Of a stretch of DNA of 64,000 bases, positions 58,373-64,000 are shown piece by piece; within the stretch, counting starts at the first letter, position 1; each line of letters begins with the position of its first letter. This DNA is from Gammaproteobacteria bacterium (lineage in GTDB: Bacteria; Pseudomonadota; Gammaproteobacteria; Steroidobacterales; Steroidobacteraceae): the NCBI GenBank assembly GCA_028870355.1, contig JAGWPU010000077.1, forward strand, positions 48,836-112,835. Reading direction: 5' to 3'. A program made the position numbers and the translations under genes. The notes beneath the pieces are model-generated. The model saw only the letters and a program-made list of their open reading frames with translations. It was not told the origin of the DNA and made no database searches.

Positions 58373-59047
58373 TCAGAACGGGTCGATCCGGGCGACGTAA
58401 CGGGCATGGATCGCGTCGATCGCCGCGAGCACCGCGTCCTTGCCCGCGAGCGGTGCCGCCGCGAGCACCTCCCGGAGCGTCCCGACGTCGAGCGCGCGCG
58501 ATGCGTGGTGCGCGATCGGCGCGAAACTGTAGTGCCATGGCTCGGCCAGCACGCCGCTCCGGCGCCCTCGATAGGGCCGAAAGAAGCCGAAGTGCGCCGC
58601 GTGTCGCTCGAGCCACTCGCTCGCGCGTGCGAACGGCCCGCCCGCTGCATACTCGGCCGGCTCGAGCCTCGGCCCGACGCCGGTCGCAACGGCTCCACGA
58701 TCATAGAGGTCGAGATCCGTGCCCCAGTGGTGGCGGCTCGCGCCAGGCAAGGCCGACCAGCGCAGGATCGCGTCCACGCGATCCGCCGGAGTCAGCCGAG
58801 TCAGATCGAGCGGCCCGCCGTCGCTCCCGGCCGTCGGCCGCCGGCCGGTGTATTTGTCGTTCCAGATCGCGAGCTGGCGCTCGAAATCGCGAAACGCACT
58901 CGCCGGCACCAGGTCGATCCCCGCCGCCCGCGCGGCTTGCCGCATCGCAGCGAACGGCGCGACGACCTCGCGGTGCAACGCACCGCCGAACTCGGGCAAG
59001 TCGATCACGTGGCGCCGGGTCCGTCCGGTCAGTTCCTCCGGCGTCAT
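58373..59047 (-). CDS. M15 family D-Ala-D-Ala carboxypeptidase-like
   Basis: Zinc peptidase of the VanY/DacB-type M15 family, 224 residues. The zinc motif SRHHWGTDLDLYD (His and Asp ligands) and the second motif EPWHYSF (catalytic Glu, His ligand) are present, as is the ASAFRDFERQLAIW segment. It probably trims peptidoglycan stem peptides. No clear signal peptide at the chosen start, which is odd for this family; the frame is open further upstream but overlaps the DsbA-type gene. ATG 59047 overlaps that gene's stop (ATGA). Confidence 0.85.
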   Translation of the reverse strand: MTPEELTGRTRRHVIDLPEFGGALHREVVAPFAAMRQAARAAGIDLVPASAFRDFERQLAIWNDKYTGRRPTAGSDGGPLDLTRLTPADRVDAILRWSALPGASRHHWGTDLDLYDRGAVATGVGPRLEPAEYAAGGPFARASEWLERHAAHFGFFRPYRGRRSGVLAEPWHYSFAPIAHHASRALDVGTLREVLAAAPLAGKDAVLAAIDAIHARYVARIDPF

Positions 59048-59721
59048 CCAGGCGCCGCTCCGGCCCCCTCCGACGCGACCGAGGGCGCGGCGACGGCTTC
59101 GTCCATCGCGGCGGCCAGTGCCGCGGGCTCTTGGGCGCCGGACAGCGCGTATTCGCCGTTGAATACGAACGTCGGAACCCCGGTGAGACCCAGGCTGGCC
59201 GCATGCCGCTGCGCAGCAACGACCGCATCCTGACCGTTGCGCAATGCGATCGCCCAACTGGCTTCACGCGCCGCCAGACCGGCGTCCGCGGCGAGCCCCA
59301 CCAGTGTGTCGAAGTCGCCGATGTCGGCCCCTTCTTCGAAGTACGCGCGCATCAACCGCTCGAGCATCTCGTCGCCACGATCCCGGCGTGCCGCGAGCGC
59401 GACCAGCAGATGGGAGCGCCGGGTGTTCGGCACCCGCGCGATCCGGTCGAAGCGGAAGTCGATCCCCTGCGCCCGACCGAGCTCCACGAGCGTGTGATGC
59501 GCGCGGTCGAGCGCCGCCCGGTCGACCGACCGGGCGGCCAGGTAGCTGTCCCGGTCGACGCCCTCGACCGGCAGTTCGGGATTGAGCTCGAACGGCCGCC
59601 AGATCACGCGGGGCGCATGCTGCGCGCGAGCCGCGAGCGCGACCGCCAGGCGCCGCTTGCCGAGATAGCACCAGGGACACACGGTATCGGCGTACACGTC
59701 GATGCGCAGCGCACGGGTCAT
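59044..59721 (-). CDS. DsbA-family oxidoreductase, FrnE-like
   Basis: Thioredoxin-fold protein of 225 residues in the FrnE/2-hydroxychromene-2-carboxylate-isomerase-like DsbA subgroup. Redox motif CPWC is near the N-terminus (IDVYADTVCPWCYLGKRRL), the cis-Pro loop reads TGVPTFVFNGEYALSGAQEP. No signal peptide, so it acts in the cytoplasm, unlike classic DsbA. FrnE-type proteins are linked to oxidative stress and polyketide metabolism; no specific role here. Start MTRALRIDVY (59721). Confidence 0.88.
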   Translation of the reverse strand: MTRALRIDVYADTVCPWCYLGKRRLAVALAARAQHAPRVIWRPFELNPELPVEGVDRDSYLAARSVDRAALDRAHHTLVELGRAQGIDFRFDRIARVPNTRRSHLLVALAARRDRGDEMLERLMRAYFEEGADIGDFDTLVGLAADAGLAAREASWAIALRNGQDAVVAAQRHAASLGLTGVPTFVFNGEYALSGAQEPAALAAAMDEAVAAPSVASEGAGAAPG

Positions 59722-59810
59722 GGCTTGCATTCTACGCGGGCTCTTATCCGGCCGCTCCGACGCAGGTATCATGATGCCCGGACGGTCGCCGCCGCGGCCG
59801 GTGAAGCGAC

Positions 59811-62288
59811 ATGCCGTCGAGCCTGCGAACGAAAATCCTGCTGATCGCGGTCGCGATCGCCGTGGCGTTTTCCGGGCTCCTCGGCACGCTCGCCTATCTC
59901 GAACATCGCGTCGACAGCACCGCGGCGAGCGCCCTCGCCCACGGCGCCGTCGCTCGCCGCCTGGAATCCGACCTCGAGCGGCGCGCGCACCACGTCGCGC
60001 GCACCGCCGCGATTCGAGTGTCGCCGTCGCTCGCGGCCGGCGACACGGCGGCGACCGCCGCGATCGGTCGCCGCCTCCTCGACCGGACCGGCGTGACCGC
60101 AGTCACCATCCGCGACGGTCGCGGGCGCGTCGCGTTCGTCGCCGCCCGGCGCGGATCGACCGCCGCAACCGGATCGACCTACACCGCCGTCGCGCCGGTA
60201 CTCGCGACCCTCGGCAGCGGTCGGGGCCGGATCGGCACGCTCGAGATCTCGTTCAGCCGCGCCGACAGCGAACGCACGCTCGCGGACCTGCGTCTGCAGA
60301 TCGCGCGCAACGAGCTCCTGCAAGGCAAGCGCTTCGCGGCGGGCCTGCTCGGCCTCGGCGCACTGATGCTCCTCGCCGGCATCGGCGGCGCCTGGCTCTT
60401 CGCCGACAGCCTGGCGCGGCCGATCTCCCAACTCGCGCGCAGCGCCGAGCGCATCGGCCAGGGCGACTACTCGAACCCGTTGCCCGTCCGGCGCAACGAC
60501 GAAATCGGCGATCTGCAGGCGACGCTCGAACGCATGCGCCTGACGCTGAGCGAGACGACCGTCACGAAGAACCACCTGAACACCGTGCTCGACAGCTTGA
60601 GCGACGCGGTGTTCGTGACCGCCCCGGACGGACTGATCCGCAGCTGCAACGAGGCCACGTGCCGGCTGCTCGGCCGAACCGAACCGGAACTGCGCGGCAC
60701 GCCGCTGCTCGACCTCGTCGACGCCGCGCACCGTTCGGCGTTCGATCCGACGCCGAGCGGCGGCGAGGCGCGCGAGACCGTGCTGCGAACCGCGAGCGGC
60801 CAGACGATCCCGGTGTCGATGGCCGGTTCGACGATCAGCAGCGCCGACCCGCAGTTCCAGGGCAACATCTACGTCGCCCGCAACATCACCGAGCGCAAGC
60901 GCGCCGAGCGGCGCATCCGCTATCTCGCCCGCTACGACACGCTGACGAAGATGCCGAACCGGATGCAGTTCCAGCACATGCTGCAGCAGGCCATCGCACG
61001 ATCGAGGCGCAATCAGCGCTCGCTCGCGCTCCTGTATCTCGATCTCGACCGGTTCAAGGACGTGAACGACACCTTCGGTCATGCGGCCGGCGACCGCACG
61101 CTCGAGATCCTGAGCGAGCGCCTGGCCCGGGCCTTGAGCAAGGACATCGTGATCGGCCGGCTCGCCGGCGACGAGTTCGCGATGTTCGTCGACGATCTGC
61201 CACCGGACGTCGATCACCGCGCCGCGATCGGCGCGATCGCGCGCAAGCTGCTCGACGAGATCAGCCGGGCGTTCTACGTGAATCACCAGGAGGTGTACCT
61301 GACGGCGAGCGTCGGCATCGCGATCTGCCCGACCGACGCGGAGAACGTGATCGACCTGATCCGCAACGCCGACGCGGCGATGTATCACTCGAAGCAGAAC
61401 GGGGGCAATTCCTGCGCGTTCTACGTCCCGGCGATGAACGCCGCCGCGGTCGAACGGCTGATGCTGAAGAGCAAGCTCCGCCGGGCGCTCGAGCGCGAAG
61501 AGTTCCTGATCCTGTATCAGCCCAAGGTGGACTTGCGCACGGAGCGCATCGTCGGGGCCGAGGCGCTGCTGCGCTGGCGCTTGCCGGGACACGGCGACAT
61601 CTCGCCCTCGCTGTTCATACCGCTCGCCGAGGAGACGCACCTGATCCTCGACATCGGCGATTGGGTGCTGAACCGGGTGTGCCTGGACTACGCACGATGG
61701 CAGGTGCGGCTCCCCACGCCCGGCCGGATCGCCGTGAACCTCTCGCTGCGCCAGCTGAAGCACGCGGGTTTCGTCGCGCGGGCGCGCTCGATCTTCCGGG
61801 AGCATCAGGTCTCGCCGACCCGCTTCGAGCTCGAGGTCACGGAGACCACCTTGATGACCGACCCGAAGCGCACGATCGGTTTGCTCAACGAGCTGCACGC
61901 GATGGGTCTGCATCTCGCGATCGACGACTTCGGCACCGGTTATTCCTCGCTGTCCGCGCTGCAGCAGTTTCCGATCGGCACCCTGAAGATCGATCAGTCC
62001 TTCGTGCGCGGCGTTGCAAGCGACGCGGATGCGGCGGCGATCGTGCGCACGATCATCGACATGGGCAAGAGCCTCGAGCTCGAGGTCGTCGCCGAGGGCG
62101 TCGAGCTCCCGGAGCAGCTCGCGTTCCTGCGCGAGCGCGGCTGCGAGTTCGCGCAGGGCCGGTTGTTCGGCGATGCGATGAGCGGGCCGGAGTTCCTCGC
62201 GTTGCTCGAGCGACAGGAGCGCGGCGCGACCGCGCTCGGCGGCACGACCCGTCCGACGGCGAACCGGCGGCCGCTGCAGGCATCGTGA
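59811..62288 (+). CDS. GGDEF-EAL cyclic di-GMP turnover protein
   Basis: 825-residue membrane sensor: membrane helix 1 (about 10-30), periplasmic loop, helix 2 (about 180-200), HAMP, PAS (about 258-370), GGDEF (about 380-545) and EAL (about 560-810). The cyclase motif reads AGDEF (active-type) but lacks an I-site Arg (LSKD). The EAL half keeps EALLRW, DDFGTGYSSL, LKIDQSFV and VVAEGVE, so phosphodiesterase activity is likely. Net activity cannot be predicted. It starts 89 bp after the divergent DsbA-type gene. Confidence 0.92.
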   Translation: MPSSLRTKILLIAVAIAVAFSGLLGTLAYLEHRVDSTAASALAHGAVARRLESDLERRAHHVARTAAIRVSPSLAAGDTAATAAIGRRLLDRTGVTAVTIRDGRGRVAFVAARRGSTAATGSTYTAVAPVLATLGSGRGRIGTLEISFSRADSERTLADLRLQIARNELLQGKRFAAGLLGLGALMLLAGIGGAWLFADSLARPISQLARSAERIGQGDYSNPLPVRRNDEIGDLQATLERMRLTLSETTVTKNHLNTVLDSLSDAVFVTAPDGLIRSCNEATCRLLGRTEPELRGTPLLDLVDAAHRSAFDPTPSGGEARETVLRTASGQTIPVSMAGSTISSADPQFQGNIYVARNITERKRAERRIRYLARYDTLTKMPNRMQFQHMLQQAIARSRRNQRSLALLYLDLDRFKDVNDTFGHAAGDRTLEILSERLARALSKDIVIGRLAGDEFAMFVDDLPPDVDHRAAIGAIARKLLDEISRAFYVNHQEVYLTASVGIAICPTDAENVIDLIRNADAAMYHSKQNGGNSCAFYVPAMNAAAVERLMLKSKLRRALEREEFLILYQPKVDLRTERIVGAEALLRWRLPGHGDISPSLFIPLAEETHLILDIGDWVLNRVCLDYARWQVRLPTPGRIAVNLSLRQLKHAGFVARARSIFREHQVSPTRFELEVTETTLMTDPKRTIGLLNELHAMGLHLAIDDFGTGYSSLSALQQFPIGTLKIDQSFVRGVASDADAAAIVRTIIDMGKSLELEVVAEGVELPEQLAFLRERGCEFAQGRLFGDAMSGPEFLALLERQERGATALGGTTRPTANRRPLQAS

Positions 62289-62349
62289 GCACCCGCTCGG
62301 CGAGCCGGCTCGCGACCCGCCGCGGCGGGCGCGAGCGAAGGGAGCGGCT

Positions 62350-64000
62350 TTGCTGACCGCCCGCGGGCTGCATCTGCGGCGCGGGACGCTGCCGCTCGTC
62401 GAGGACGCGAACTTCACGATCCACCGCGGCGAGAAGCTGGGCGTCACCGGCGCGAACGGTGCCGGCAAGTCGAGCCTGTTCGCGGCACTGCGCGGCGAAC
62501 TCACCCCCGATCGCGGCGATCTCGACGTGCCCGAGAGCCTCGCGATCGCGCACGTCGAGCAGGAAGTGGCGGCGATCGATCGAGAGGCGATCGAATTCGT
62601 GCTCGACGGCGACGCGAGGCTACGGCTCGCACAGGCGCACATCGAGCGCGCGGAGCAGGACGGCGACGCCTCGCGCCTCGCGCAGGCCCATGCGCAGTTC
62701 GAATCGCTCGACGGATACCGGGCGCGTGCCCGTGCCGCCGAGGTCCTGCATGGTCTCGGCTTCGCCGCGGCCGATCATGCGAAGACGGTCGCGCAGTTCT
62801 CGGGAGGCTGGCGCGTGCGGCTCGCGATGGCTCGAGCGCTCGCGTCCCGCGCGGACCTGCTGCTGCTCGACGAGCCCACCAATCATCTGGATCTCGACGC
62901 GATTCTCTGGCTCGAAAGCTGGCTCGGCAGCTTCCCGGGCACCGTGCTCGCGATCTCGCACGATCGGGAATTCCTGGACGCGATTGCGGATCGCATCCTG
63001 CACATCGAGCATCGCGGGATCCGGATCTACGCCGGCAACTACTCGCAGTTCGAGCGCAAGCGGAGCGAGGATCTCGCGCAGCAAGGCGCGCTGCGGATGC
63101 GTCAGGAGCGACGGATCGCCGAGATCAGCGCATTCGTCGAGCGATTCCGCGCGAAGGCGACCAAGTCGCGCCAGGCACAGAGTCGCCTGAAGATGCTCGA
63201 ACGGATGGAGCGGATCGTGCCGGCGCACGTCGACAGTCCGTTCGGGTTCTCGTTCGAGCCGCCGGCGAAGACCCCGCGTCCGCTGGTGACGCTGGAAGGG
63301 GCGGCCTGCGGGTATCCGGGGCGCACGGTGCTCGGCGGGATCGACGCGTCGATCGGGCCGCAGGATCGGATCGCCCTGCTCGGGCCGAACGGCGCCGGCA
63401 AGTCGACGTTGACCCGGTTGCTCGCCGGAGACTCGCCGGCACTCGCGGGGACGCGGACGGGCGCCGCGGATCTCGCGGTCGGATATTTCGCTCAGCACCA
63501 GCTCGATCAGCTGCACCCGGCCGAAAGCCCGTTCTGGCACTTGCGACACGCCGGCGGCCCGGAGTACGCGATCGGCGACGAGCAGCGGATCCGCGACCAT
63601 CTCGGCCGCTTCGGCTTCAGCGGTGATCGCGCGTTCGAGTCGGTCGGGCGGTTCTCCGGCGGCGAGAAGGCGCGGCTCGCGCTCGCGCTGATCGTCGCGA
63701 GACGCCCGAATCTGCTGCTGCTCGACGAACCGACCAATCACCTCGATCTGGAGATGCGGCACGCGCTCACGGTCGCGTTGCAGGGGTTCGGCGGAGGGCT
63801 CGTCGTCGTTTCGCACGATCGGCACCTGATCCGTGCGGTCGCGGACTCGCTCTGGCTGGTGGCGGATGGAGGCGTCGGTCCGTTCGATGGCGATCTCGAC
63901 GATTATCAGGCATGGCTGCGACAGCGGCGCAGCAGCGCGCGCGAGAGCGCGCGGCCACGCCGCGCGCCGGCGGCGCGCGAGCCGGCCGCCCCGCGGCCGC
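62350..64000 (+). CDS. yheS: ABC-F ATPase YheS (truncated by window end)
   Basis: Ribosome-associated ABC-F protein with two ATPase domains and no membrane segment. Visible: Walker A GANGAGKSS and LLGPNGAGKSTLTRL; signatures FSGGWRVRLAMARAL and FSGGEKARLALALI; Walker B LLLLDEPTNHLDLDAI and LLLLDEPTNHLDLEM; a linker region FRAKATKSRQAQSRLKMLERMERI. Collinear with E. coli YheS. TTG 62350 with GGGAG upstream matches the YheS N-terminus. No stop is reached; a basic C-terminal extension (SSARESARPRRAPAARE) begins before the window ends. Confidence 0.93.
   Translation, partial: MLTARGLHLRRGTLPLVEDANFTIHRGEKLGVTGANGAGKSSLFAALRGELTPDRGDLDVPESLAIAHVEQEVAAIDREAIEFVLDGDARLRLAQAHIERAEQDGDASRLAQAHAQFESLDGYRARARAAEVLHGLGFAAADHAKTVAQFSGGWRVRLAMARALASRADLLLLDEPTNHLDLDAILWLESWLGSFPGTVLAISHDREFLDAIADRILHIEHRGIRIYAGNYSQFERKRSEDLAQQGALRMRQERRIAEISAFVERFRAKATKSRQAQSRLKMLERMERIVPAHVDSPFGFSFEPPAKTPRPLVTLEGAACGYPGRTVLGGIDASIGPQDRIALLGPNGAGKSTLTRLLAGDSPALAGTRTGAADLAVGYFAQHQLDQLHPAESPFWHLRHAGGPEYAIGDEQRIRDHLGRFGFSGDRAFESVGRFSGGEKARLALALIVARRPNLLLLDEPTNHLDLEMRHALTVALQGFGGGLVVVSHDRHLIRAVADSLWLVADGGVGPFDGDLDDYQAWLRQRRSSARESARPRRAPAAREPAAPRP

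Overview
The window looks like 64 kb of chromosome from a GC-rich gammaproteobacterium. I base this on the E. coli-type GshA, RlmJ, YheS, Smg (DUF494), the rsmB-fmt-def-LysM-dprA-smg-topA-hemF-aroE gene order (close to that near the Pseudomonas origin), uniform GC-rich codon use and frequent GTG/TTG starts. I recognise no tRNA, rRNA, IS element, prophage or CRISPR array. Genes are packed with many ATGA/GTGA overlaps. The long antisense ORFs are codon-bias shadows.

Region 1 (1-15.9 kb), central and CoA metabolism: single-chain pyruvate carboxylase, isoaspartyl peptidase/asparaginase, a membrane diguanylate cyclase and GshA. A plus-strand run follows: thiolase, dienelactone hydrolase-like protein, succinate-semialdehyde dehydrogenase, VOC protein and acetyl-CoA hydrolase/transferase. 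A divergent lrp/ald pair ends the region.

Region 2 (15.9-21.8 kb), an accessory-looking oxidative locus: an MFS transporter divergent from a trimethylamine-dehydrogenase-family flavoenzyme with an altered active site, then a TetR/BetI-like regulator and a PYROXD2-like FAD oxidoreductase. An inverted repeat abuts a perfect TATAAT box in front of the MFS gene and is a candidate operator.

Region 3 (21.8-31.1 kb): NnrU, an acetyl-CoA synthetase with a histone-H1-like tail built from eleven 18-bp repeats, a 5'-3' exonuclease, an HNH endonuclease, the pntAA-pntAB-pntB transhydrogenase operon, and an ECF sigma / DUF3619-like / DUF3106 operon. Between the sigma gene and priA lies an AT-rich block flanked by DnaA-box-like nonamers, a candidate replication origin.

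Region 4 (31.1-57.3 kb), housekeeping: priA, argS and a SPOR protein; ntrY-ntrX (NtrX with a degenerate AAA+ domain), DUF4390, rsmB, fmt and def; LysM, dprA, smg, topA, hemF, rlmJ, DUF4404, hemB and aroE; gamma-carbonic anhydrase and glutathione reductase; prlC and xthA.

Region 5 (57.3-64 kb): an HD-domain protein, an M15 peptidase, a FrnE-like DsbA protein, a GGDEF-EAL protein and the ABC-F ATPase YheS, which runs off the window end.

The most unusual items are the origin-like block before priA, the repeat-tailed Acs, the NtrX that has lost its ATPase signatures, and the TMADH-family enzyme with its putative operator.
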